64,000 bases of DNA. Origin: Variovorax sp. V93. Its GTDB lineage: Bacteria > Pseudomonadota > Gammaproteobacteria > Burkholderiales > Burkholderiaceae_C. Both the position numbers and the translations under genes were made by a program. Positions 29,980 through 38,237 of the stretch are shown here, one piece after another; the stretch's first letter is position 1; each line of letters begins with the position of its first letter. The notes under the pieces are model-generated. The model did not search any database, was not told the DNA's origin, and saw only the letters and a program-made list of their open reading frames with translations. The stretch spans positions 4,464,001 to 4,528,000 of the forward strand of contig NZ_AP028669.1 in the NCBI RefSeq assembly GCF_041154485.1, read 5' to 3'.

Positions 29980-31224
29980 ATGTTCAGTTTCTTCAAGAAA
30001 AAACCGCCTGCCGAATCCCCGGCCGCGCCGGCGCCCTCACGGGCCGTCGAGCCGGTACCTGCACCCGAGCCCGCGCCTGCGCCCGCTGCCGCACCGGCGC
30101 GCTCGGTGTTCTCTCCGTCGAGCTGGTTCGGCTCCAAGCCTGCCGCAGAGGAAGCGGTGCCGCCGCCTGCAGCGCCAGACATGGCGCCCCCGGTCGCGCC
30201 CCCTCCGGCGCCAGCCGCGGCGCCGCACCTCGCCCCCGTGCCTGCTGCACCGGTACCCACGCCGGCCGTTCCGACCGTCCCCCCGCCCCCGCCTGCCCTC
30301 GCCACCGAGGTCGCCATGCCGGCCGAGCGCAAGGGCTGGTTCGACAAGCTCAAGACCGGCCTACGCAAGACCGGAACCGGCATCCAGGCGGTGTTCGTCA
30401 ACGCCCAGATCGACGAAGCGCTGTACGAGGAACTCGAATCGGCCCTGCTGATGGCCGATGCCGGCGTCAAGGCCACCGAGTACCTGCTCGAGGACCTGCG
30501 CGGCCGCGTCAAGCGCCAGATGGCCACCGACGCGGCGCAAGTGAAGCGGCTGCTGGCCGATGCCATCACCGACCTGCTCCAGCCGCTCGAAAAGCCGCTG
30601 GTGATCGGCCAGTTCACGCCGACGGTGATCATGGTGGCGGGCGTCAACGGCGCCGGCAAGACCACCTCGATCGGCAAGCTCACCAAGCACCTGGCCAGCG
30701 AGGGTGCCTCGGTGCTGCTGGCGGCGGCCGACACCTTCCGGGCGGCGGCGCGCGAGCAGCTGCTGGTCTGGGCCGACCGCAACACGGTCGAGATCGTGAG
30801 CCAGGAAGGCGGCGACCCGTCGGCCGTGAGCTTCGACGCGGTCACGGCGGGCAAGGCGCGCGGCAAGGACGTGGTACTGGTCGACACCGCAGGCCGGCTG
30901 CCGACGCAGCTGCACCTGATGGACGAGCTCAAGAAGATCAAGCGCGTCGTCACCAAGGCCGACGCCAGCGCGCCGCACGAGGTGCTGCTGGTGATCGACG
31001 GCAACACCGGGCAGAACGCCCTGGCGCAGGTCAGGGCCTTCGACGAGACCCTGGGCCTCACCGGCCTGGTGGTGACCAAGCTCGACGGCACCGCCAAGGG
31101 CGGCGTGCTCTGCGCGATTGCGCGCGAGCGGCCGATTCCGGTCTACTTCATCGGCGTGGGCGAGAAGCTCGAAGACCTCGAGACCTTCAACGCACGCGAG
31201 TTCGCCATGGCGCTGCTGGGCTGA
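29980..31224 (+). CDS. ftsY: Signal recognition particle receptor FtsY
   Basis: FtsY docks SRP-ribosome complexes at the membrane. The 414-residue protein has a basic start (Phe-Phe-Lys-Lys-Lys), then an Ala/Pro-rich linker of about 100 residues, and a C-terminal NG domain from residue 118. G-motifs are Gly-Val-Asn-Gly-Ala-Gly-Lys-Thr-Thr near 220, Asp-Thr-Phe-Arg-Ala-Ala-Ala near 250, Asp-Thr-Ala-Gly-Arg near 305, and Thr-Lys-Leu-Asp-Gly-Thr-Ala-Lys-Gly-Gly near 366. E. coli FtsY has an acidic A domain instead; here it is replaced by proline-rich sequence. Confidence 0.97.
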   Translation: MFSFFKKKPPAESPAAPAPSRAVEPVPAPEPAPAPAAAPARSVFSPSSWFGSKPAAEEAVPPPAAPDMAPPVAPPPAPAAAPHLAPVPAAPVPTPAVPTVPPPPPALATEVAMPAERKGWFDKLKTGLRKTGTGIQAVFVNAQIDEALYEELESALLMADAGVKATEYLLEDLRGRVKRQMATDAAQVKRLLADAITDLLQPLEKPLVIGQFTPTVIMVAGVNGAGKTTSIGKLTKHLASEGASVLLAAADTFRAAAREQLLVWADRNTVEIVSQEGGDPSAVSFDAVTAGKARGKDVVLVDTAGRLPTQLHLMDELKKIKRVVTKADASAPHEVLLVIDGNTGQNALAQVRAFDETLGLTGLVVTKLDGTAKGGVLCAIARERPIPVYFIGVGEKLEDLETFNAREFAMALLG

Positions 31225-31248
31225 CGCGCCAGCAGCAGAACGCGCCGC

Positions 31249-32310
31249 TCAAAAGCCGAAGAGCGAGCGGGTATCGCAGAGAAAGCCGCTGCAGTTGGCG
31301 GGCCGGACGTAGAGGGTCCTGATCTGGCCACCCGGCAGCATGTAGTCGCCCACCAGGGCGTTGCCCTTGGCACCTTCGGCATTCGCCTGCGCGATGTAGC
31401 CCGCGCTGTTGGCCGCGGGCTGCAGGTTCTGGTAGCTGAACGTGGCCGATTGCGACAGATCTTTCTCGTAGAGCAGCTTCGTGCCGTCCGAAAAGACATA
31501 ACCGGTCTTGAACCGGAAGCCCTGGGCGCCCTTCGCCTCGAGCTGCGCCAGGAAATCGGCGTCGCTGCCGGGCTGGTCCAGCGCTTCATAGCCGTAGGTG
31601 GCGCTGCCTTGCGCGTCCTTTTGAAAGACCAGCACCGTGGCTCCGCCAACCATGTAAGCACCGCCGACGCTGTAGTAGCCGTTGCCGCCCTGCGCATTGA
31701 TCTGGGCCAGATAGGCGGCGCTGTCGGTGGGTGCCGCCAGCACGGCATAGGTGTAGGTCGATGCCGAGCTGTTGTCCTTGCGGTAGAGCGTGCGGATCTG
31801 GCCGCCGACCACATATGGCCCGCCCCACTTAAAACCTCGGGCGCCCTGGGCGTTGAGCTGGGCCTGCAGGTCCGCCACGGAGCCGGTGTCTGGCAGCAGC
31901 TCGAAGGCATAGGTGGTTCCGGCGTCCTTCACGTAGGCCTCGACGACTTCCGCACCGGTCGGGCTGGTTGGGAAGGCCAGGCCGCTGAAGAAGCGGAAGG
32001 CCCTGGCGCCCTGTGCATTGAGCTGATCGAGAAACGCCGCAGCGTCGGCGGCAGGCGGCAAGGCCTCGTACATGAAGGTGCGGGTGGCCGGGGCGGGCGC
32101 CGGTGCTGGTGCGGGCGCTGGGGCTGGTGCGGGCGCTGGGGCCGGTGCGGGCGCCGGAGCCGGCGCGGGTGCGGGAGGCGGCGGAACGCCGTTGCCCCAG
32201 CCGATCGGCAATGCGGCACCCCCTCCGCCTCCGCCTCCCCCGCCACCGCAGGCCGCGAGGGCCAGTGTGGCGGCCACTGCGGCCGCAACCGCTGCAAGCT
32301 TGAAACGCAT
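31249..32310 (-). CDS. Lipoprotein with five DUF4177-like repeats
   Basis: A 353-residue predicted lipoprotein. A lipobox Leu-Ala-Ala-Cys puts the lipid on Cys21, followed by ten glycines, a short segment, and an Ala-Pro repeat linker of about 30 residues. From residue 76 five tandem repeats of about 50-55 residues follow. Each has Thr-Tyr-x-Tyr at the start, then Leu-Asn-Ala-Gln-Gly-Ala-x-Gly-Phe, and closes with Leu-Tyr-x-Lys-Asp. The pattern resembles single-copy DUF4177 domains. GGAGGAT precedes the ATG. It lies downstream of a two-component pair on the same strand. The function is unknown; a surface or sensor role is a guess. Confidence 0.8.
   Translation of the reverse strand: MRFKLAAVAAAVAATLALAACGGGGGGGGGGAALPIGWGNGVPPPPAPAPAPAPAPAPAPAPAPAPAPAPAPAPATRTFMYEALPPAADAAAFLDQLNAQGARAFRFFSGLAFPTSPTGAEVVEAYVKDAGTTYAFELLPDTGSVADLQAQLNAQGARGFKWGGPYVVGGQIRTLYRKDNSSASTYTYAVLAAPTDSAAYLAQINAQGGNGYYSVGGAYMVGGATVLVFQKDAQGSATYGYEALDQPGSDADFLAQLEAKGAQGFRFKTGYVFSDGTKLLYEKDLSQSATFSYQNLQPAANSAGYIAQANAEGAKGNALVGDYMLPGGQIRTLYVRPANCSGFLCDTRSLFGF
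32090..32175. repeat. 18-bp tandem repeat encoding Ala-Pro linker
   Basis: Near-identical 18-base units such as GGTGCGGGCGCTGGGGCT begin at 32108, 32126 and 32144, with degenerate copies on both sides. On the minus strand they encode Ala-Pro repeats of the lipoprotein linker. Copy number could vary between strains by slippage without breaking the frame. Confidence 0.8.
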
Positions 32311-32438
32311 TTGGAATCCTCCCTGATCGATGTGTGCGACCCATGGAAGGTATGTCGGGGGGCCTGAGGGCCACCAGTGCCAAAAGTCATGACATTGCCG
32401 GCAATTCCTGCCAATTGCCGGCAACGAGCTCGAAAGTA

Positions 32439-34232
32439 CTAAATCCTGCGGCGTTCCGAGCTTGCCGCTGTGACCATCATCCGGAACAGCGAATCGGTGG
32501 CCACGGGCTTGAACAGCACGGGAACGCCCGATTCCCGGACACGCTGCAGCCTGTCGGGCGAGGTCTCGCCTGTGATCAGCAGCAACGGGGTCGCGAGCCC
32601 GCCTTGTCCTCGGCCGCTCAGGCGCAGGCCGACATCCAGCCCATCGACACCATCGGCCAGGCGGTAGTCGCACATCAACAGGTCGAAGGACCGCCCTTCT
32701 CTGCTCGCCTGCTGCAAGGCCGCGGCGGCGGCGGCTTCATCCGCGACGGCGAGCGCGTCGATCGAATGCGAGCGCAGCAGGCCCGTCATGGCTTCCCGGA
32801 TTTCCGATTCATCGTCCAGCAGCAGCACCCGCGCGGGCAGTGCCGGCGCCGCTCGCCCGGGCCGCTTTTCCTGCCGTGGCGCCGCAGCGTCGGGCGGGAA
32901 GTGTCCGGCCAGCGCGCCGGCGCGCGGAGCAACGGCCGGCAGCACGACGCGGAAATGGGTGCCGCGACCCAGCCGCGAATGCATTTGCACCGGATGCCCC
33001 AGCAGTTGCGAGAGCCGCTGCACGATCGACAGGCCGATGCCCAGCCCCCGCGAGCGGTCGCGCCCCGGATTGTCGATCTGATAGAACTCCTCGAAGATCC
33101 GGCTCGACTGCTCGGGCGCAATGCCGATGCCGGTGTCCCGCACCTCGATCCACACGAACTCCCCTCGTTCGCGGGCCGTCACCGTCACTCCGCCGCGCGC
33201 GGTGTACTTGAGGGCGTTGTCCAGCAGGTTGGACAGCATCCGATGCAGCAGCTGGGGGTCGCTGCGCACCCACAAGCCGCTGGCGCGCACGCGCAACTGC
33301 AACTGCTTTTGCTCGGCCTGGGCCGAGAAGGTGTGGTTGAGCGGCAGGAACAGGGCATCGAGCTGAACGGCCTGAAGCACGGGCGTGACCACGCCGGCAT
33401 CCAGCCGGGAGATGTCGAGCATGATGTCGAGCGAGGCGCCCAGCGCATTGACGGCGCGCATCAGGCGCTGCGCATTCACTTCCTCCGGCCGGCCGCGCAG
33501 CTCGTTCTCGAGCGCGGCGCCGAACAGCGCGATGGCGTGCAGCGGCTGGCGCAGGTCATGGCTGGCGCTGGCCAGGAAGCGGGTCTTTTCCTGGCTGGCG
33601 CGCTCGGTGGCGGCAATCTGCTCCTCCAGCCGCACGGCCAGGGCTTCCTTTTCGAAGCGCAGGACCAGCGAGTCCGCCAGCAGCCTGTGCTCCTGCACGC
33701 CGACGCGCAGCATGAGAAAAAGGTAGATCGAGGCAAAGGCCGCGAGAAAGAGATGGATGGAATCGCGCTGCCACGCCAGGGCAACGATCAGCCCGCCCAT
33801 CATGGGCAGCGTATGGCCGAACAGCGCCGCCTTCAGCGGCCGCAGGGACTGCACGGCCCGGGCACAGTTGCCCATCATCACCACCATCAGCGCGGCGGTG
33901 ACCGGCAGGTTGCCCGCGGGCACGAAGATCCACGGCGCCAGCGCATCGGCAAACCCGAGCAGGGTCACGATGCGGGTGATCCTGCGCGCCCACCAGGCAC
34001 TGTCCGCCGCCGGGACCGACGGATTCCAGCGCGGCGTGAAGTACATGCACAGATACAGCGTCAGGTGCAGCACGACGAAGGGCAGCACCATCGGGTCGCC
34101 CAGCTGCAGGTACATGAACGCACCGAGCACCAGCACGAAGACGACGCGGGCCAGGAAAGTGGCGTTGTAGTTGAAATAGACCGACGCCACGTGCTCGCGC
34201 AGCACGCGCTGGTTCAGCGGCGTGTCGGCCAT
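32439..34232 (-). CDS. Hybrid sensor histidine kinase
   Basis: A 597-residue membrane sensor. The first 175 residues hold about five to six helices without a large periplasmic loop. A HisKA domain follows, with phospho-acceptor His225 in Ser-His-Asp-Leu-Arg-Gln-Pro, then an ATPase domain with Asp-Asn-Ala-Leu-Lys-Tyr (N box), Asp-Thr-Gly-Ile-Gly-Ile (G1) and Gly-Leu-Gly-Ile-Gly-Leu-Ser (G2). The C-terminal receiver has an acidic pair in Leu-Asp-Asp-Glu, a phospho-acceptor Asp in Met-Cys-Asp-Tyr-Arg, and Lys in Phe-Lys-Pro. It lies 10 bases after its response regulator. The signal is unknown. Confidence 0.93.
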   Translation of the reverse strand: MADTPLNQRVLREHVASVYFNYNATFLARVVFVLVLGAFMYLQLGDPMVLPFVVLHLTLYLCMYFTPRWNPSVPAADSAWWARRITRIVTLLGFADALAPWIFVPAGNLPVTAALMVVMMGNCARAVQSLRPLKAALFGHTLPMMGGLIVALAWQRDSIHLFLAAFASIYLFLMLRVGVQEHRLLADSLVLRFEKEALAVRLEEQIAATERASQEKTRFLASASHDLRQPLHAIALFGAALENELRGRPEEVNAQRLMRAVNALGASLDIMLDISRLDAGVVTPVLQAVQLDALFLPLNHTFSAQAEQKQLQLRVRASGLWVRSDPQLLHRMLSNLLDNALKYTARGGVTVTARERGEFVWIEVRDTGIGIAPEQSSRIFEEFYQIDNPGRDRSRGLGIGLSIVQRLSQLLGHPVQMHSRLGRGTHFRVVLPAVAPRAGALAGHFPPDAAAPRQEKRPGRAAPALPARVLLLDDESEIREAMTGLLRSHSIDALAVADEAAAAAALQQASREGRSFDLLMCDYRLADGVDGLDVGLRLSGRGQGGLATPLLLITGETSPDRLQRVRESGVPVLFKPVATDSLFRMMVTAASSERRRI

Positions 34233-34242
34233 GCGCGGCGGC

Positions 34243-34956
34243 TCAACGCAGGCTGCTGATCAGCTGCGCACGCGAACGCACGCCGAACAGCAGCAGGATG
34301 GTCGATACATGGTTCTTCACCGTGCCTTCGCTCAGGTTCGCGAGCTGGGCGATCTCCTTGTTCGCCTTGCCGTCGAGCACCCATTGCAGCACCTGCATCT
34401 GGCGCGGCGTGAGCTCCTGCCAGGCGCTGGCCTGGGCCGATTCGGCATAGCTGCCGGGCGCCTTCGGCACGGTGGCGGGAGGGGGAGCTTCAGACGCGCC
34501 GGGCTCGAGCAGGCCGCAGGCGCGGATGAATCCCACCACCTCCTTCAGGTCCGCCGACTTCGGAAGAAAGGCGCTCGCGCCCAGTGCCACCGCTCCCTGT
34601 GCCAGGGAGGTGTTGCCGGTGCCCGACAGCACCACGATGCGGGCCGACGGGTGGCGCAGGCGAAATTCCGCGAGGCCGCTCAGGCCATGGGTATCGGGCA
34701 GCGCCAGATCCAGCAGCACCAGGCGGATCGACTCGCGGTGCTTCTCGTACAGCGCCAGCGCCTCGGCCGCGCTGGCGGCCTCGAAGACCTCGATGCCCGC
34801 CCCCGACGCAGCGGTCTGCGCCTCGATCAGCGCGCGCACGCCGAGCCGCAGCAGGTCGTGGTCGTCCACCACCAGGATCGCGCCGGGCGGATGCGCGGGG
34901 ATGCCGCCCTCCAGGGTCGGCGGCAGCGGGTTGGAGGGAGATTCGAGCGAAGCCAC
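34243..34956 (-). CDS. LuxR/NarL-type response regulator
   Basis: A 237-residue two-component regulator. The receiver has Val-Val-Asp-Asp-His near residue 30, the phospho-acceptor Asp in Leu-Leu-Asp-Leu-Ala-Leu-Pro near 82, and Lys in Leu-Pro-Lys-Ser. A LuxR helix-turn-helix (Leu-Thr-Pro-Arg-Gln-Met-Gln-Val-Leu to Gly-Thr-Val-Lys-Asn-His) occupies the C-terminus. I use the GTG at 34956; a TTG at 34989 would add 11 residues. It is the first gene of the regulator-kinase pair and its target is likely nearby, possibly the repeat lipoprotein. Confidence 0.9.
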   Translation of the reverse strand: MASLESPSNPLPPTLEGGIPAHPPGAILVVDDHDLLRLGVRALIEAQTAASGAGIEVFEAASAAEALALYEKHRESIRLVLLDLALPDTHGLSGLAEFRLRHPSARIVVLSGTGNTSLAQGAVALGASAFLPKSADLKEVVGFIRACGLLEPGASEAPPPATVPKAPGSYAESAQASAWQELTPRQMQVLQWVLDGKANKEIAQLANLSEGTVKNHVSTILLLFGVRSRAQLISSLR

Positions 34957-35121
34957 GCGGTCGATCTTAGCGACGCGCCCGGCGCGCAACAGTGCACTAA
35001 GTCATGGGGTAGCCGCCGTTTCGGGGCAGCGCTTGCTCTTCTTTTCATAGCACTTGCCATCCACTGCGCGCGGGAGCACCATGCGCTACCCGCCGCATCG
35101 AACGGCGTTTTGGAGACAAGC

Positions 35122-35586
35122 ATGATGCACACCGCCGATGTCCCGCTGGCAGCGGGCGAGCGCAAGGTCGACCGGCTGCTGGCCCACTATGGCGAAAGCC
35201 ACCGCCATCCGACCAACGAGCTGATTCACTTCGCCGCGATCCCGGCCATCATGCTGAGTCTCGTCGGCCTGCTGTATGCGCTGCATCCCTGGGCCGCCTA
35301 CGTCTTCGTGGCCGCGAGCCTGGTCTACTACGCCACCCTGCGCTCCCCTGCCTTCCTGGCCGCCATGCTGGCCGGCACGGCCCTCGTGCTGGCGCTGGTT
35401 CATGCCATGGGAAGCCTTGTACTGCCGATTTCCGCCGCCATCTTCGTGGTGGCCTGGATCTTCCAGTTCATCGGCCACAGGATCGAAGGCAGGAAACCTT
35501 CTTTCTTCGAAGACATCCAATATCTTTGGGTGGGGCCTCTGTTCGTACTTTCGAAGCTGTTTTTGCGCCTCGGTATCCGCTGGTGA
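35122..35586 (+). CDS. Mpo1-like (DUF962) membrane protein
   Basis: A 154-residue protein with four predicted membrane helices and the DUF962/Mpo1 features Tyr-Gly-Glu-Ser-His-Arg-His-Pro-Thr-Asn near residue 24, His-Phe-Ala-Ala-Ile-Pro near 37, and Gln-Phe-Ile-Gly-His near 115. Yeast Mpo1 is an iron-dependent dioxygenase acting on 2-hydroxy fatty acids; bacterial relatives are not well characterised. The histidines needed for iron are present. GGAGAC precedes the ATG. It lies between the two-component genes and rpoH. Confidence 0.82.
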   Translation: MMHTADVPLAAGERKVDRLLAHYGESHRHPTNELIHFAAIPAIMLSLVGLLYALHPWAAYVFVAASLVYYATLRSPAFLAAMLAGTALVLALVHAMGSLVLPISAAIFVVAWIFQFIGHRIEGRKPSFFEDIQYLWVGPLFVLSKLFLRLGIRW

Positions 35587-35610
35587 TCCCCAGGTCGGAC
35601 GCCGCCGCAG

Positions 35611-35655
35611 GCCGGATCGCCGTCCGGCTGACAGCTTTGGCTATCGGTGCGATAG
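35611..35655. promoter_or_regulatory. Hairpin and palindrome upstream of rpoH
   Basis: GCCGGA at 35611 pairs with TCCGGC at 35623-35628, shortly after the Mpo1-like gene, without a T-run. A second perfect repeat, CTATCG-GTG-CGATAG, occupies 35641-35655, 22 bases upstream of the CIRCE element. The first may be a weak terminator; the second looks like an extra protein site. Confidence 0.4.
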
Positions 35656-35677
35656 AAACTTAGGGGGAACCCTTGGT

Positions 35678-35704
35678 TTAGCACTCCCTCTAATCGAGTG
35701 CTAA
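35678..35704 (+). promoter_or_regulatory. CIRCE element (HrcA operator) upstream of rpoH
   Basis: TTAGCACTC, nine bases, GAGTGCTAA: a perfect match in both arms and spacer to the CIRCE consensus bound by the heat-shock repressor HrcA. It ends 28 bases before the rpoH ATG at 35733. This would place the heat-shock sigma factor gene itself under HrcA control. No hrcA gene is in the window. Confidence 0.93.
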
Positions 35705-35732
35705 TATGCCCAATACAAAGGAGTTTCCCCTG

Positions 35733-36674
35733 ATGACCACGCTGTCTGGAGCCTCTGCCAACCAGCTCGCCGTCGCCAATCCATGGTCGATGGTGCCGCC
35801 GCTGGGCAACCTGGATGCTTATATTTCGGCCGCCAACCGCCTGCCGATGCTCACGCTCGAAGAAGAGCAGGGCTTCGCACGCCGTCTGCGCGACCACAAC
35901 GACCTCGAAGCGGCCGGTGCGCTGATCCTCTCGCACCTGCGCCTCGTGGTGTCCATTTCGCGCCAGTATCTGGGCTACGGATTGCCGCACGGCGACCTGA
36001 TCCAGGAAGGCAACGTCGGCCTCATGAAGGCCGTGAAGCGCTTCGACCCCGACCAGGGCGTGCGGCTCGTGAGCTACGCCATGCACTGGATCAAGGCCGA
36101 GATCCACGAATACATCCTGAAGAACTGGCGCATGGTCAAGGTCGCGACGACCAAGGCCCAGCGCAAGCTGTTCTTCAACCTGCGCTCGATGAAGCAGGGC
36201 TTCAAGGCCGACTCGGCTGCGGCCGACAACGGCACGCACCGCGACACGCTGAGCCCCGACGAGGTGTCGCAGATGGCGACCCGGCTCAACGTCAAGCCCG
36301 AAGAAGTGCTGGAAATGGAAACCCGCCTGTCGGGCGGCGACGTGCTGCTCGATCCGGGTCCGTCGGACGACGGCGACGAGGCCTTCGGTCCGATCGCCTA
36401 CCTGGCCGATGCCACGCAGGAGCCGACCGCCCTGCTCGAGTCGCAGCAGCGCGACCGGCTCTCGAGCGACGGCATCGCCACCGCGCTCGAAGCGCTGGAC
36501 GACCGCAGCCGCCGCATCGTCGAAGAGCGCTGGCTCAAGGTCAACGACGACGGCTCGGGCGGCATGACGCTGCACGACTTGGCGGCGGTGTACGGCGTGA
36601 GTGCCGAGCGCATTCGCCAGATCGAAGTCGCGGCCATGAAGAAGATGAAGAAGGCGCTGGCAGATTTCGCCTGA
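35733..36674 (+). CDS. rpoH: RNA polymerase heat-shock sigma factor (sigma-32)
   Basis: RpoH directs polymerase to heat-shock promoters. The 313-residue protein has region 2 with Leu-Arg-Leu-Val-Val-Ser-Ile-Ser-Arg-Gln-Tyr and Asp-Leu-Ile-Gln-Glu-Gly-Asn-Val-Gly-Leu-Met-Lys-Ala, the RpoH-box-like Gln-Arg-Lys-Leu-Phe-Phe-Asn-Leu-Arg near residue 142, and a region 4 helix-turn-helix ending Glu-Arg-Ile-Arg-Gln-Ile-Glu. AAGGAG at 35718-35723 fixes the ATG at 35733; an in-frame ATG at 35706 is less likely. A perfect CIRCE lies upstream and a terminator downstream. Confidence 0.97.
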   Translation: MTTLSGASANQLAVANPWSMVPPLGNLDAYISAANRLPMLTLEEEQGFARRLRDHNDLEAAGALILSHLRLVVSISRQYLGYGLPHGDLIQEGNVGLMKAVKRFDPDQGVRLVSYAMHWIKAEIHEYILKNWRMVKVATTKAQRKLFFNLRSMKQGFKADSAAADNGTHRDTLSPDEVSQMATRLNVKPEEVLEMETRLSGGDVLLDPGPSDDGDEAFGPIAYLADATQEPTALLESQQRDRLSSDGIATALEALDDRSRRIVEERWLKVNDDGSGGMTLHDLAAVYGVSAERIRQIEVAAMKKMKKALADFA

Positions 36675-36701
36675 GCCCCGTCCCTGCGCTTCACCCGAAC
36701 A

Positions 36702-36727
36702 AGCCCGGCCGCGCGCCGGGCTTTTTT
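36702..36727. terminator. Bidirectional-side terminator after rpoH
   Basis: An 8-bp stem AGCCCGGC/GCCGGGCT with a 5-base loop is followed by a T-run on the plus strand. It lies between rpoH and the convergent HEAT-repeat gene, whose stop codon touches the T-run. It is strong for rpoH and weaker in the opposite direction. Confidence 0.88.
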
Positions 36728-37566
36728 CATGCCTGCTTGGCCAGCGTCCGCAGGGCCCGCCGGGCGATGTAGCGGGTGGCGGGTGTGTCCGACTCGGCCA
36801 CCCAGCGTGCGCAGAGCCGGTCGACCCACTCCGGCTGCGTCTTGCTCGCGTCGTTGAGCCAGTTGGCCACCGAGTTCTGCACGTAGCGGCTGGCGTCGGC
36901 CCGCAAGGGCTCGATGAGCGGCAGCGCGCGCCAGGGTTCAGCCTTGAGCGCATCGATCTGCGCGCACCAGACGCCGCGCGGGCGCGTGAGCTCGCTGGCG
37001 AAGCGGCGGATGTTCGGATCGGCGTCGGCCGTCCACGGCTGCAGCAGCGCAAGCGACTCGTCGAGCGAGCCGATGACCGCATCGCGCACCGCCATCCAGG
37101 CGATTTCGCGCACGCCGAAGTGCGGGTCGGCGGCAAAGCGCCGCACTGCCCCCAGCTGCGCCGCCAGCGGCAGGCCCGAGAGCGTGACCCACTGCGCGGC
37201 CCAGCAGCGCGCGACGTCGCTTGCGTGCGTGGCCAGCCGGTGGGCAACGGCGTCGCGCTCGGCATGCAGCGCCGCCAGGTCGTAGAGCGCCCGCGCAATA
37301 TGGCCGTGCCGCTGCATCGGCTTGAACGCGCCGAGCATGGCGATGGTGTCGGCCAGCCGTTCGCTCGCCGGATCCAGCCCGATATGGGCCGCCACGCTGC
37401 GCGCGAGCTGCGGCAATTCGAGCGCCATGAATTCGTTGAGGTTGACGGTCTCGAGCAGCCCGTCGTTGAGCGCGCGCAGCACCTCGGGCGGGATGAGAGC
37501 GATGCGGAAGGCGCCCCGGCGCGCCTTCAGGTGCTCGACGGAGGCCACGGCGACCGCGGCGTCCAT
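36727..37566 (-). CDS. HEAT-repeat protein, DNA alkylation repair-like
   Basis: A 279-residue all-helical protein whose repeats (for example Val-Arg-Glu-Ile-Ala-Trp-Met-Ala-Val-Arg and Tyr-Val-Gln-Asn-Ser-Val-Ala-Asn-Trp-Leu-Asn-Asp) match the AlkC/AlkD DNA glycosylase superfamily. Such enzymes excise 3-methyladenine or 7-methylguanine. Catalytic residues cannot be assigned with confidence. The start is ATG 37566; a GTG at 37584 is an alternative. It follows the Sco gene closely on the same strand. Confidence 0.68.
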   Translation of the reverse strand: MDAAVAVASVEHLKARRGAFRIALIPPEVLRALNDGLLETVNLNEFMALELPQLARSVAAHIGLDPASERLADTIAMLGAFKPMQRHGHIARALYDLAALHAERDAVAHRLATHASDVARCWAAQWVTLSGLPLAAQLGAVRRFAADPHFGVREIAWMAVRDAVIGSLDESLALLQPWTADADPNIRRFASELTRPRGVWCAQIDALKAEPWRALPLIEPLRADASRYVQNSVANWLNDASKTQPEWVDRLCARWVAESDTPATRYIARRALRTLAKQA

Positions 37567-37591
37567 GGGAGGCAGATAGGTCACGGCCCGG

Positions 37592-38209
37592 TCAGGACTT
37601 GAGCAGCGCCTTGACGTCCGACACCATGGGCGCCACGCCGGCGCCATAGCGCGCATAAAGCCGCAGCCGGCCATCGGTGTCGTAGACGAAGCTGGCGGCC
37701 GAATGGTCCATCGAGTAGCTGGTGGGGGTCTTGCCCTCGACCTTCTTGTAGTAGACCTTGAAGTCCTTGGCGAGCTGGGCGAGCTGGTCGGCCGTGGGAA
37801 TCAGCGCGACGAAGGCCGGGTCGAATGCGCCCATGTAGGCCTTGAGCACCTCGGGCGTGTCGCGCGCCGGGTCGACCGTGACGAACAGCACCTGCAACTT
37901 GTCGCCATCGCTGCCGAGCTGCTGCTTGACCTGCGCCATCTCGGTCATGGTGGTGGGGCAGACATCGGGGCACTGCGCATAGCCGAAGAACAGCACAACC
38001 ACCTTGCCCTTGAAGTCGGCCAGCGTGCGCAGCTTGCCGTCGGCATCCTTCAGCGAGAAGTCGCGGGCGTAGTCGGCGCCGGTGATGTCGACCGCATTGA
38101 AGCTGGGCTTGGCTTCGCTGCAGGCCGAAAGCCCGAGGCCCAGGGTGGCGGCCATGCCGGCCCATCCCGCACCGCCGGCAATCAGTTTCAGGGCATTTCG
38201 CTTGTTCAT
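37592..38209 (-). CDS. Sco1/SenC/PrrC copper chaperone
   Basis: Delivers copper to the CuA site of cytochrome oxidase. The 205-residue thioredoxin-fold lipoprotein has lipobox Leu-Ser-Ala-Cys (Cys30), the copper motif Cys80-Pro-Asp-Val-Cys84, and the third ligand His169 in Met-Asp-His-Ser. The ATG at 38209 is preferred; the frame extends to a TTG at 38233. It ends the ctaA-ctaB-sco run of the oxidase island. Confidence 0.93.
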   Translation of the reverse strand: MNKRNALKLIAGGAGWAGMAATLGLGLSACSEAKPSFNAVDITGADYARDFSLKDADGKLRTLADFKGKVVVLFFGYAQCPDVCPTTMTEMAQVKQQLGSDGDKLQVLFVTVDPARDTPEVLKAYMGAFDPAFVALIPTADQLAQLAKDFKVYYKKVEGKTPTSYSMDHSAASFVYDTDGRLRLYARYGAGVAPMVSDVKALLKS

Positions 38210-38237
38210 GGGCACGGGCGTCCGATCAGTCAATCAA

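Noticed and set aside
28406..30451. A 681-codon plus-strand frame opposite the M16 genes, and a 798-codon minus-strand frame across ftsY
   Set aside because: Both are low-complexity shadows. The M16 and FtsY proteins have clear motifs in the opposite strand or other frames.
32090..32175. Tandem repeats considered as a CRISPR-like array
   Set aside because: Units are contiguous 18-mers without spacers and encode an Ala-Pro linker; there are no cas genes.
35706..35732. Upstream ATG of rpoH at 35706
   Set aside because: AAGGAG at 35718-35723 is correctly spaced for the ATG at 35733, and 35706 lies only two bases past the CIRCE element.
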